From NCBI GenBank assembly GCA_004431415.1, contig QPMI01000524.1, forward strand, positions 124,001 through 188,000: DNA of 64,000 nt, in the 5' to 3' direction. The notes under the pieces are model-generated. The model was given only the letters and a program-made list of their open reading frames with translations. It was not told the DNA's origin and searched no databases. Shown here piece by piece: positions 1 through 9,192 of this stretch. This stretch comes from Cyanophora paradoxa. Taxonomy: Eukaryota > Glaucocystophyceae > Cyanophorales > Cyanophoraceae. The number at the start of each line of letters is the position of its first letter. Position 1 is the first letter of the stretch. Both the position numbers and the translations under genes were made by a program.

Positions 1-446
1 TGGGCCTGGGCGAGGCCTACGCCACCTTCCAGCGCCTCCTCGCTGCAGGCGCGTCGCAGCGCGCACCTCCGTCCTCGAGCTAGAAGTCCGTCTCGCTCAC
101 CCCTCCCCGCAGGCTCGCTCTCGACGCTGGGCTCCTACACGCTCTCCGTAACGCTGGCGGCCGAGGCACCCAACGTGCCGGCGCCCACTCCGGGGCCCGC
201 CGTGGCCGACTACAACATGGCCGCCGCCGTCGGCATCGGCGTCGCCGTCGCCGGGTACGCGCTCGAGAGCTCTCCTCGTCTTCTGCTCTGACCAGCTCTC
301 CTCGCAGGCTGATCGCGATCGTGGCGACGGTCGGGGTGATTTACGGGCTCCACCGCCGCAACCGCCGCCGCATGGGCGTCACCGCCGCCGACGACCACGG
401 CGTCACCAAGAACTACGCCGTCGGCGCCGGCGCCGGCATGGCCTAA
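1..446 (+). CDS. 3' end of a single-pass membrane protein gene (5' part outside window)
   Basis: The last exons of a plus-strand gene are visible. One exon starts at 113 after a CCCCGCAG acceptor and runs to 254. An intron (255-307, GTACGC donor, CTCGCAG acceptor) follows, and the final exon ends with TAA at 444-446. Together they encode an alanine/glycine/valine-rich hydrophobic segment of about 25 residues (from MAAAVGIGVAVAG into LIAIVATVGVIYG), then a basic stop-transfer run (HRRNRRR) and a short tail of about 25 residues. This is the C-terminus expected of a type I membrane protein with a small cytoplasmic tail. The piece before 113 has an unclear exon boundary. No family is recognised because the ectodomain lies outside the window. 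Confidence 0.6.
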
Positions 447-1007
447 GCAGGCCCAACTGTTCAAGTCCAAGTAGGCACATCTTGGCAACGGTTCAAATTT
501 CCGTCCGAATTTCGCAAGCTCCTGCTTCTTTAACGTATCAATTCTCACTCGCTACTGTTCAACGGTTCTCATATCGTCAAGGGTTTCGATCGCTAGACTC
601 ATGACATACAGTGATTGTCTCACCGGTGAACAGCATTTCCATGATTCATTAGATTTAAAGCACCTGAGCTCGAAAGAACTCCATCTATGTGTACGTAGCA
701 TATGCATAGTATATCTAAAGTAGCTAGACCTCTCGATCCGGCGCTGCTCGACATGCTTCGCTTCAATTTTAATTCGCCCTGATTTGTACAGTTGTCAGTT
801 TGGATGTACATGTCACACAGTGTGGTTCCCATAGTCCCGCATGTTGTGTGTGCGCACGCCGGGGGACTCGGGAGGGGGCGAGGGGGGGCCGGGGCCGGTG
901 GGGAGGGGGACCGTCGGACCGTTGATGCATTTATGTATAGCCATAGAAAGAAATAAATTAAATATAGATTCGGATCATGATCATTAATATTTAGCTCAGA
1001 TTGGGTA
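447..1007. other. Intergenic spacer, nothing recognised
   Basis: Spacer between the membrane-protein gene and the U2 region. It is AT-richer than its surroundings near 940-1,000 and holds a G-run at 860-910. I see no gene or RNA. Confidence 0.4.
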
Positions 1008-1146
1008 CAGGCTAAGGGGGAACCTACAGAGGGGTACAGAGATCTTATATGGGGGTACAGAGTGCTGTGGGGGTACAGGATGGTACATGCAAGGGTACGT
1101 GTATACATGTCACGGTTTGGGTACACGGGATCGGGAGGGGTACACG
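1008..1146 (+). repeat. Array of GGGGTACA-type motifs upstream of U2
   Basis: At least seven copies of a G(3-5)TAC(A/G) motif occur in about 130 bp, 15-25 bp apart, at roughly 1,012, 1,030, 1,051, 1,068, 1,092, 1,117 and 1,136. The array stops about 80 bp upstream of the plus-strand U2 snRNA 5' end. Only the last copy, GGGGTACAC, lies inside the inverted repeat. The complementary motif GTACCCCC is very common in introns at 17-25 kb. Confidence 0.55.
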
Positions 1147-1875
1147 AAAACGTTGCTCCCACTGTGCCGCGTTCGCGCTCGATCGCGAAGTAGGCATAAA
1201 GGTGTGAAAATTTCCGAACAAATCATACCTTCTCGGCCTTTTGGCTAAGATCAAGTGTAGTATCTGTTCTTCAAGGAGTGATATCCTTGACGCTACCAAT
1301 GGTAGCTCGATATCACGATAATTTCTCTGTGGCGGCGGGATCACCTGGGCTTGCTCAGGCCCTGCCAGGGTTGCTGCGGAATCGCACTGCCTCCGCGGCG
1401 GCCCACCCTTTCTTATCACACAAACAAATGAAAAACCGAAATCTAATGATCTCGAGCAAAGAACCGCTCTGATCTTGCAGATCTAGATGAGCTCCGCCTC
1501 CCGTGGCACTGGCGCATCTTGCCGCGCATGCCGGCGCGGGGGCTGCGGCGCCGACATTAGAAAATTCATCGCGTGCATCGTTTGCCAAGTTGCTTCGAGC
1601 TCATGATCAGCCTCAGCTGCAGACTGCTCTGTCACTGCAGTCGACGTCCGACATAGATCTAGATCTAGAGTGCAAGTAACTCGACATGTACGTATACGGT
1701 ACAGCGCGCGCATGTGCATGTGCATTCGAAATTGATCCGCCTCTAGTACTAGTACTAGCTATATCTATATATAGGCCACGCCGCCGTTGCCGCTCTCGAT
1801 CGCGATCTCGCGGAGCTCGCAACGTGCAGATATCGATGCAGCCTATCTATCTGCAGTTAGTGCTGGCAAGCGACC
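1137..1875 (+). repeat. Left arm of a ~0.7-kb inverted repeat carrying U2 snRNA
   Basis: This segment is repeated in reverse complement at 5440-6088. Near-identity runs from GGGGTACACG at 1137 through the U2 gene and at least 300 bp of its 3' flank. Similarity continues, broken by indels around 1,690-1,810, to the sequence CTGCAGTTAGTGCTGGC near 1,875. One of the few differences in the shared 5' flank is an A/G change just before the U2 start. The arms are 3.6 kb apart. Confidence 0.85.
1225..1385 (+). ncRNA. U2 spliceosomal snRNA (copy 1)
   Basis: The sequence from 1225 begins ATACCTTCTCGGCC and continues through the highly conserved U2 5' domain (TTGGCTAAGATCAAGTGTAG, then TATCTGTTCT). This includes the branch-point recognition element GTAGTA at 1257-1262. 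A stem-loop with arms TCAAGGA and TCCTTGA (1271-1290) fits stem IIa. AATTTCTCTG (1320-1329) is a plausible Sm site. CCTGG (1344-1348) pairing with CCAGG (1365-1369) around a TTGC-containing loop fits stem IV, where U2A'/U2B'' bind. The product pairs with intron branch points in the spliceosome. The 5' end is set by the U2 consensus; the 3' end is an estimate. Confidence 0.93.
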
Positions 1876-3540
1876 GTATATCTGACATGGCCTAATTATA
1901 AAGGGCCCGCTGCGGCGCGCGCTCGGAAGGGGTCGTGCTCGTGCACGCCGCTGCGGGGTCCGGGGAAGGGAAAGTCACTCGCGAATTTGGGGCGATGGCT
2001 TGAATCCGGAGATCTAGAGAGCAGGAAAAGGAGCAAACTTGAAGGACCGCTGCGTCCATTCAAATGGAAGAAAAGCAGAGCTAGCGCTCCGGTCCAGAAG
2101 CCTTGAAGGCGGTGGCCGCGGCCATCCGACGCCAGGCCGGCGCCAGCTGCAGGCGAGCTGTTTTCGAGGCTAAATATAAAATTCGAAAGAGGAGGCTAGA
2201 AGAGGTTGGACGCGGCGCAGTGGGCCGGGGATGGCTCGCATGCAAACCTTAAGCTTGTGGATGTACATGTCTGCTCCTGCGCTTGCGCATGCCCCGTCAC
2301 GCGCGCGCGCGAGGCCGTCGACGTCACGCGCGCGATTGCAATTGCGGGACACGCCGAATGGACCGGAGGGCCTAGGGCGAGATAATGCAACTGAGCGGGC
2401 AAAGACTGGTACCAAGGGGCGCTGCGTAGCTGCGAGCGCACCGTGCATGAAGGTAGGCATGTGCGTGTGTTGCGAGTGCGCATGATCGGATCGATCGGAT
2501 CGGAGCTCGAGGCGCGCTGCTGGCCATGGCCAGATCTAGACATTCGCAACCTGCGCATGCGCTTGCAATTGCTCCGCGGCCGTCGCGCGCGAGCTCGTAC
2601 TGCCGCGCCGGCCGGGCGCCCGGCGGCGCGGCCGCGCGCGCGCGGGCCCGGCCGGGGCATTGCGCGGCGCGGACATGGCCTCGGGCTCCTGCGCAGCTGG
2701 CGCGCCGCGGGCAAACCTGATGCGACCCCACGGCGCAAGCTAGTGCGACCGGCTTGTGGCCGGCTTGCGACCGGGGTGCGTGCGGTTGGAGCGGCTGTGG
2801 CGTTCATGGCGCGGCTAGCTACAGCAGACTGCCCGCGCGCGCGAGAGGCGCGCGTGACAGAGAGCGCCGCGGCCGGCCGGGCTGTCGGGAAGCTTAGGAG
2901 AAAGCGCTGGCCAGCTGCAGGGCGGGAGGGAGAAAGCGGCCGGGGGGGTCCGCGAAAAGACTTTCCTCAGGGTAAGTTAACTGACTCTCCAATGTGATTG
3001 GCTAGGGCGCGCGGCGTCCTCCCACGCAACCGCGCCCGCATCCGGCCTTGCTCCCGCTGTACGGAATGTTGTTCATGATGCGTGCAACGACCTCGAACTG
3101 GTTTGGCTCGTATATCTGCTCCCTATGCGTCGCTGGACCCGTTTTTGTCCCGGGAGTTGGTGCCCGTTCCTGGATCACCCTTTGGTCGGACGGGACCGGG
3201 CGACATGGTTTCGGGGTCCCCTTGGGATGTGCTTTCAGGATATACCGCGCGGCCTGGGTTTTGAGGAGGTCGGGGAAACAGGATTTGGGGTAGGGTTGGG
3301 CCCTAAGGAGAGGGACAGGGGAAGTGATTTTCCCTTCCCCAAATATAAGCGCAAGGAGCTCGATCGCGAGTCAATTCAAATGCGATCGCAATCGATACCA
3401 CGACGCCCGCATGCGCATGCACAGCGCTAGCGTTGATTATATGAAATATAGCTAGTCCTCGAGCATTGGATTGCAAACCGCTAGCTATATATATTTGCCG
3501 CCGTATATATACGTATACGTATACGTACATTTCTATATAT
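1876..3540. other. GC-rich spacer between the U2 inverted-repeat arms, no gene recognised
   Basis: Long open frames occur on both strands around 2,200-3,000, but they overlap each other, are dominated by Arg/Ala/Pro/Gly and match no family, so I read them as products of GC-rich composition. Alternating CG runs and near-palindromes lie at about 2,300-2,345 and 2,575-2,670. Confidence 0.4.
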
Positions 3541-3542
3541 AT

Positions 3543-3716
3543 ATGCGGCCCCACAGCCGGCCGCCGCCCCGGGCCCCCGCACCTCGAGCTCCACCCCACC
3601 CTCCACCCGTACTACGGTACGTCGACGTCACGGCGTATACGTAAATTTTTATGCCGCTCCGCGGCCGGCTGCCGCCCCGGGCCGCCGGGCCCCCGCGCCT
3701 CGAGCTCCATCCCATC
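3543..3716 (+). repeat. Degenerate tandem duplication, unit ~110 bp
   Basis: The block at about 3,543-3,605 (ATGCGGCCCCACAGCCGGCC onward) recurs with changes at about 3,650-3,716. Both contain GCCGCCCCGGGC and CCTCGAGCTCCA. The AT-rich TATATACGTATACG tract just upstream marks the first copy. It adjoins the inverted mTERF fragment. Confidence 0.55.
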
Positions 3717-3805
3717 CTGCGAGCCACGCCGCCGCCTGCCGAGCCTCCGGATCTCGCCTCCGCCCGCCGATCCTCCCGCCCTGCCCGGCGAGCTGCAGCG
3801 ATGCG

Positions 3806-4625
3806 CCACGAGCAGGAGCCTTCACCGGTGTCAGGAGAAGCCGCAGGCGAAGAGAGGCGGGGGAGGCGGCACCGCGCGAGGGCGTCGGCGGGGTCGAGGC
3901 GGAGGGCCGGGGCGGCGCGGGCAAGCTCCCAGGGGCTCGCCCCCGTCGCATGCCTGAGAAGGGCCGCCCGCTCCGGTCCTGCGCCCCGGCCGGCCACTTC
4001 GTGAGAACGACGGGCGCCTCGCTCACTTCGAAGGCACGGCGCGCCTGCAGTTCCCGTGGGCGCAGGCCGGCGATCTCAGGCGCCCTGTACCCCGCCTCAG
4101 AGATCGCTGGGGGGTGGGGTTGAGGGGGTTGGGAGAGGGGCGGGGGTACCTGGCGAGGGCCTCCCGGGTACAGACGCCGGCCTCGTCGAAGCCGGCAGAC
4201 ACGAGGGCCTCCACCTACCCCCCGCTCAGGTTTGGGGGGGGAGAGGTAGAGTGTAAAGAGGGTACGCACCTGCTCGGCAAGGGCGGCGTGGGGCAGGGAC
4301 TGCGCGGGGGGGTACCGCGAGGCGAGTAGTGCGAGGTCCGCGTCGCCCACCCCGTGCCGCCTGCGGGAACGGGAGGAGAGGGGGAGGGGGGGAGTAGAAG
4401 GCTCAGGAAGGGGGGAAGAAACGGGAGTGGGGCGAGGGAGGGCGGACCGAGCTGGGCGCGGGCGGCGGCGGCCTCGGGGCCGCCCCTCGAGCCTCCGCGA
4501 GGAGAGATCGGCCGGGGCCGGCGGGCGGGCGGGGCGGGGCGGGGCGGACCGCGGGCCTCGAGGGCGGCGAGGGCGTCGTCGACGAAGGCGAGCGGCGGCG
4601 CCGCCTGCTGCCGCAGTGCGCCACA
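3806..4625 (-). pseudogene. Inverted partial copy of the mTERF-like gene (exons and introns)
   Basis: Read on the minus strand this closely matches plus-strand 22,465-23,310, including exon and intron sequence in the same order. Shared exon peptides include LALVEALVSAGFDEAGVC-like and LLRQATGASPWELARAAP-like segments. Retained introns show that DNA, not processed mRNA, was copied. The fragment lacks the rest of the mTERF gene and runs at its minus-strand upstream side into the minisatellite at 4640-5030, so it is unlikely to be a functional gene. Confidence 0.75.
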
Positions 4626-4639
4626 GAGCCGCGCCGCCG

Positions 4640-5030
4640 TCCCCGCGCCTCCGCCCGTCCGGCGAGCCGCGCTGCCGCTCCCCGCGCCGCCGCCCCGTCG
4701 ACGTCCGGCGAGCCGCGCCGCCGCACCCGCGCCTCCCGGAGTCCGCCCTGTCCGGCGAGTCGCGCCGCCGCCCCGCACGCCTCCGTCCCATCTGGCGGGC
4801 CGCGCCGCCGCTCCGCGCGCCTCCGTCCCGTCTGGCGAGCCGCGCCGCCGCCCCGCACGCCTTCGCCCCGTCCGGCGAGCCGCGCCGCCGCACCTCGCGC
4901 CTCCGACCCGTCCGGCGAGCCGCGCTGCCCCACGCGCCTCCGACCCGCCGTACGGTCCGGCGAGCCGCGCCAGCCGGCGGCCGCCCCCCGCGCGTCCGCC
5001 CCGTCCGCGCCGGCGAGCCGCTGTCCGCCG
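4640..5030 (+). repeat. GC-rich minisatellite, ~36-45 bp units
   Basis: About nine irregular copies of a unit centred on TCCGGCGAGCCGCGCCGCCG follow one another, with CCTCCG spacers between them. Copies carry point changes (GGCGGGCCGC, GGCGAGTCGC). Unit length varies, so the reading frame is not conserved between copies. All six frames are open over long stretches, a result of composition and not evidence of coding. Confidence 0.7.
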
Positions 5031-5439
5031 CCACTGGAGGCCGAAGGCCTTTCGCCTGCATCGTGGTCAGGCCGCGGGCGCAATGCAAGCATTTCATGAC
5101 TAAGCCGCAATGCCGCTGCGCCGACCGGGCGCCCGGCGCCGGCAGATCAGCGGCCCGGCGGGAGAGAGCATGCGCAAGGCGGCGCGCACCCTTTCGGCGC
5201 GCGCGGGGAGGCGCACCTTAAGCTCAAGCTTGCGGCGCACATGGTGAGTGCACCTTTAACTTTGGCCCTGCGTGCGCAGCCCCGCACTGCGGCAGCGCGG
5301 CCTTGCCTGAACGTCGAACTGCATTATGCTTCGGCGGCCGCGGCACAGCTCGCTGTTGGCTGCAGTTACGGTTCCGAAGTTCGCGCAAGCGAGCTGCGCT
5401 GCAGCAATCTGATCCATATGCATGGGCCAGATAGCTCGC
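5031..5439. other. Spacer before right inverted-repeat arm, nothing recognised
   Basis: GC-rich sequence with no recognisable coding or RNA feature between the minisatellite and the right arm of the U2 inverted repeat. Confidence 0.35.
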
Positions 5440-6088
5440 CAGCACTAACTGCGGATAGATAGCCTGCATCGATATCTGCACGTTGCGAGCTCTGCGTCAA
5501 CGGCGGGGCGGCGGGGCCCAGTGGCGGATCAAATGCACATGCGCTGTCGAGTTACTTGCACTCTAGATCTATGTCGGACGTCGACTGCAGTGACAGAGCA
5601 GTCTGCAGCTGAGGCTGATCATGAGCTCGAAGCAACTTGGCAAACGATGCACGCGATGAATTTCCGAATGTCGGCGCCGCAGCCCCCGCGCCGGCATGCG
5701 CGGCAAGATGCGCCAGTGCCACGGGAGGCGGAGCTCATCTAGATCTGCAAGATCAGAGCGGTTCTTTGCTCGAGATCATTAGATTTCGGTTTTTCATTTG
5801 TTTGTGTGATAAGAAAGGGTGGGCCGCCGCGGAGGCAGTGCGATTCCGCAGCAACCCTGGCAGGGCCTGAGCAAGCCCAGGTGATCCCGCCGCCACAGAG
5901 AAATTATCGTGATATCGAGCTACCATTGGTAGCGTCAAGGATATCACTCCTTGAAGAACAGATACTACACTTGATCTTAGCCAAAAGGCCGAGAAGGTAT
6001 GACTTGTTCGGAAATTTTCACACCTTTATGCCTACTTCGCGATCGAGCGCGAACGCGGCACAGTGGGAGCAACGTTTTCGTGTACCCC
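5440..6088 (-). repeat. Right arm of the U2-bearing inverted repeat
   Basis: Reverse complement of 1137-1875, ending in CGTGTACCCC at 6079-6088. It is about 90 bp shorter because of indels around 5,490-5,550. The U2 gene and its immediate flanks are the best-preserved part. Confidence 0.85.
5840..6000 (-). ncRNA. U2 spliceosomal snRNA (copy 2)
   Basis: Minus-strand copy of the U2 gene at 1225-1385. Its 5' end (ATACCTTCTC) lies at 6000, and the RNA reads leftward through the same branch-point element, stem IIa, Sm-like site and stem IV. I found no base difference from copy 1 within the RNA, so both may be functional, or gene conversion may keep them alike. The two genes point toward each other. 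Confidence 0.92.
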
Positions 6089-6604
6089 AACTCGCCAGCT
6101 TTGCAAGACCTGCAGCACGACAATCGGGAGCCGAAGTTCGACGTTCGTGCTACTCCAACGGCGACCTCGGATCCGGAGCTCGGTTATCGTACTCTAGCGG
6201 CCGCCGGCCGCCGGGCCGCCAGGCGCGGCGCGCGCGCGGCGCGGCCCGGCGGCCGGGCCGCCGGGCCCGGGGTCGACGTCGAGCTCGGCATGCGGACTCC
6301 GGGAGGCCTAGTCCTTACTTTAGGCATGGCGTTCCAAACTGCTTGACTCGGCGATGGTCCATTTTGAAGTTCTTCACCGTGGCACCAGGCGATGTGCGCA
6401 TGCGCATAGCCAACTTTTAACTTTTCAGTGGCGCGCACCACAACCCGCGCGCCGCGCCGCGCCGGGACCGACCCCTGTCCGCCAGCCCGACCTTGTGCTT
6501 AGCTATAGCAGTGCAGTTCACGCTTTCGGTTTCCAGGTTGACGTAGGGTGAGATTCGCAAAGAGACGGGAGAGAGGCGTCGCGGGGGGCGGCGGGCGGCT
6601 GGCG
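6089..6604. other. Spacer between U2 copy 2 and the TTLL9-like gene
   Basis: Contains a strongly GC, near-palindromic block at about 6,190-6,280 (runs of GCCGCCGGCC and GGCGGCCGGG) that could fold into a long hairpin. No gene is recognised. Confidence 0.4.
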
Positions 6605-8890
6605 CTAGCCCCGCTTGGAGGAGGGCCCCGGGGCGGCGCCGGCGGGCGGGCCGGCGGAGGCCTGCTGCTCGCGGAGTGCGGCGGCGTTCTTGAGGAGCTT
6701 GCGCATGTTCTTCTGCCGGTCGAAGGTCGCCCCCAGGAGGCTCGTGTACACGCTCGGCTTGGAGGCCTTGATGGGCCCTCCCCGGTAGATCAGGTCGAAG
6801 CCGCCGATCTGCGCCACGCCGAGGGCCCGTCACGATCGAAGAGGGAGGGGTGTGAGGGGCGCCGGCCCGCGCTCGCCTGGTCCTCGTTGGGCAGGTTGGG
6901 GAACCGGTGCTCCATGTCCACTATGACCAGGAGGTCCTGCGGCGCCGCGCCTCAGACGAGGCCGGGGAGGTTCAGCTTCGTTGGGCATCATATCACCTCA
7001 AGGAGGGCGAACTTCATGGCGTAGTCGGCCGGCGTCTCCGCGGTCAGCGACGGGGAAGCATTCACCTGCGCCCCGCCCCCGGTCACTACCACGAATGGGG
7101 GTACCGGACCGGCAGCTAGGGGGGTAGGTGGGCGGAGGGCGCACCTCGAGAAGGACCGGCTTGAGATCGTCCGTGATCAGGACGTCGTACCCGTACATCT
7201 GCGTGGGGGATACGTGAGCACGACAGCCCCAGCTCTCGCAGGCTCTCGCCCCCGCCCCGCCGCCGTCGGACCTCGAAGCAGTGCTTGTCGTTGATGATGA
7301 CCTGCGGGGCGCGTTGGCGGGGTGCGGGGGAGGCAGGCGGGGCGGAGGGGGGCCCGCGCCTTCTGGACGGCCATCAGGGCGCGGATGACGACGCGCTGGA
7401 TGTCCCCGAAGAGCCGGTTCGTCGCCTGCGGGGCGCGAGAAGGCACGGGCTCGCTGAGCCCGGGTGCACAGGCGCGGGCGGGCGGGCGAGCAGGCCTCGA
7501 CGCCGTGGCGGGAGATGAGGTACTGTTTGAGGTCGTGGAGCCACCACTTGCAGCCTGTCGCGGCGCCGGGCGGCTCTCAGTGCTCGAGGCCGGGCCGGGC
7601 CAGGGCCGGCGCCCTCGGGCGGGAGGGGTTCGCACCCTTCTCCTTCTGGTAGGCCGGCGCGTACTTCTGGATGGCGACGTTCGTGAGGTGCACGTGGCCC
7701 GTCGCCAGGTCCTTCGGGTCCAGGCTGCGAGCGGCGCCCCGCTCGGCCCGGCTCGGGGCGGGGGAGGGACTCAGCTCACCTGAACCGCGAGTTGGAGAAG
7801 CGCGCGAAGCCCGTTCGGTACAGGTACACGGTCAGCGGGCTGCGCGGGGTGGGCCGCGTCAGTGGAGGGGTGCAGGATTCCGGGAGGGGTACGGGACCCA
7901 CCTGTAGTTCGTGACGACGGCGTAGATGCGGAGGTCGAACTTCTTCCCCCCGATCAGGTACGGGTTCGTCACGTAGCGCTGCGGGGGAGCCCTCAGGGGA
8001 AACGGCAGCTTAACAGGGGGCACGGGGCTCGCCTGGACGATGTAGTTCTCGACCTTGACCTCGGGCTGATCCTTGTCCTCCTCCTGCTTGTTCCACCTGA
8101 AATCTTTCTTCCAGTCCGAGATCTGATTGGCCCTTAGCTTCACTTTCATTTGCCTATCGCGCAGACAGCTGGAAAGCCAGGGCGGCCTGCTCGCCTGCCC
8201 CAGCTTCGTGATGAGGAAGATGCCCTTTCCTTGGCTCTTGCCGATCGGCTGCGCGGCGGCGCCGGCTCAACGGGTGAAAGCGGGACGGACGTGGAGGCAC
8301 GCGACGCGCGGCCGGGCGGGGCGGGACGCGCCTTCATGATCCAAATAGAGCCCGGCATCTTCTTGAACTCCTCCACGAACATGCTGTACTCCGCGGGCAG
8401 CGTGAACCTGCGGCGCGACGAGTGGGAACGGGGGCGCCGGGCGCGCGCGGAGTGGGGGCGCCCTCGCCGCACGTCTGCGGGAAGAAGTCATACTGCGCTG
8501 CCTCCTCGGGCTGGCCGTCCCTCTCCAGGCGCTTCCGCTCGCGCTTCAGGTTCTTGATGAGGAGATCCTGCGAGGAAGCTCGCGCGGCGGCGGGCCAGCG
8601 CGCGGCGCGGCATGACAGACGCGCCTTGCGTGTGAGCTCGTAGTGGTTCCTAAAGTGGTTCACGCGCTGATTCTCGTCCAGGTGCATCTTGTCCATGTGC
8701 TCATGGATCCAGCCCTTGTCCGCCCAGTTGAAGTCCTGCACAGGGTCAGCGCCGGCGGCGGGAGGCGCTGGCGAGGCACGCGGACCCAGTCAGAGTCGCT
8801 GTCCGTTTCGTGCCAGCCTTTGCTCTTCAGCACGTCGTAGATCGTGTTCTTCAGGCTGCATCGGAAGGTGATGCCGCCGGCGGCCGCCAC
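6605..8890 (-). CDS. TTLL9: TTLL9-like tubulin polyglutamylase
   Basis: Tubulin--tyrosine-ligase-like enzymes add glutamate chains to tubulin with ATP; TTLL9 acts on axonemes. Sixteen minus-strand exons join in frame (8890-8786, 8735-8625, 8567-8473, 8407-8331, 8248-8195, 8123-8033, 7978-7902, 7839-7780, 7725-7636, 7554-7502, 7425-7360, 7301-7272, 7198-7145, 7065-6997, 6936-6877, 6808-6605) to about 431 residues, the usual TTLL9 size. Family motifs appear in order: QRVNHFRNHYELTRK, YDFFPQT, GKSQGKGIFL (ATP-grasp loop), NPYLIGGKKFDLR, PLTVYLYRTGF, HLTNVAIQK, VIINDKHCFE, MYGYDVLI, LLEVNASPSLTAETP, GGFDLIYRGGP; stop TAG at 6605-6607. Six introns start with GC (after exons 2, 4, 5, 6, 11, 15). 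No ATG opens exon 1: its frame starts at a GTG or continues from an unseen upstream exon. TTLL1 is the closest alternative. Confidence 0.92.
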
Positions 8891-9192
8891 GGCGGCCGCC
8901 CGGCGCTCCCGCTCCGCCCTCTCCGCCAGTCTTCCTCAGCTAGGTGCTTAGCTACGTCAGGCGGTGCGCTCTGGGCGTTCGGGGCGGCGTGCTGTTCGGA
9001 ACTGGGCGCCGGGCGGTCGGACTGCAGTGGAGACGCTTGATTCCGCAGGACACGCTGAGAGGAGCTACGAGGGATGGTCGCTGTCAGTCAGCCTAGAGTC
9101 CCTCACAGGGATCGAGTTCGGTCAGGGGGGGTCAGTCTCCCAGGGGGGTAGTAGGGGCGAAGCGGCCTCTAGGCCGTTGTCGGGCAGCGAAG
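8891..9192. promoter_or_regulatory. Divergent intergenic region between TTLL9-like and FAM135-like genes
   Basis: About 300 bp separates two genes read outward, so it probably holds both promoters and the 5' UTRs. The TTLL9-side first exon or start may also lie here, although there is no minus-strand ATG in 8941-9191. No TATA box or other specific element is identified. Confidence 0.35.

Noticed and set aside
4640-5030. CRISPR-like regular repeats
   Set aside because: Units vary in sequence and length, there are no unique spacers, and the context is eukaryotic.
3649-5097. A 480-codon minus-strand open frame and overlapping frames on the other strand
   Set aside because: It runs through the inverted mTERF fragment (introns included) and the minisatellite. 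Composition is Arg/Ala/Gly/Pro only; stops are rare because of GC content.
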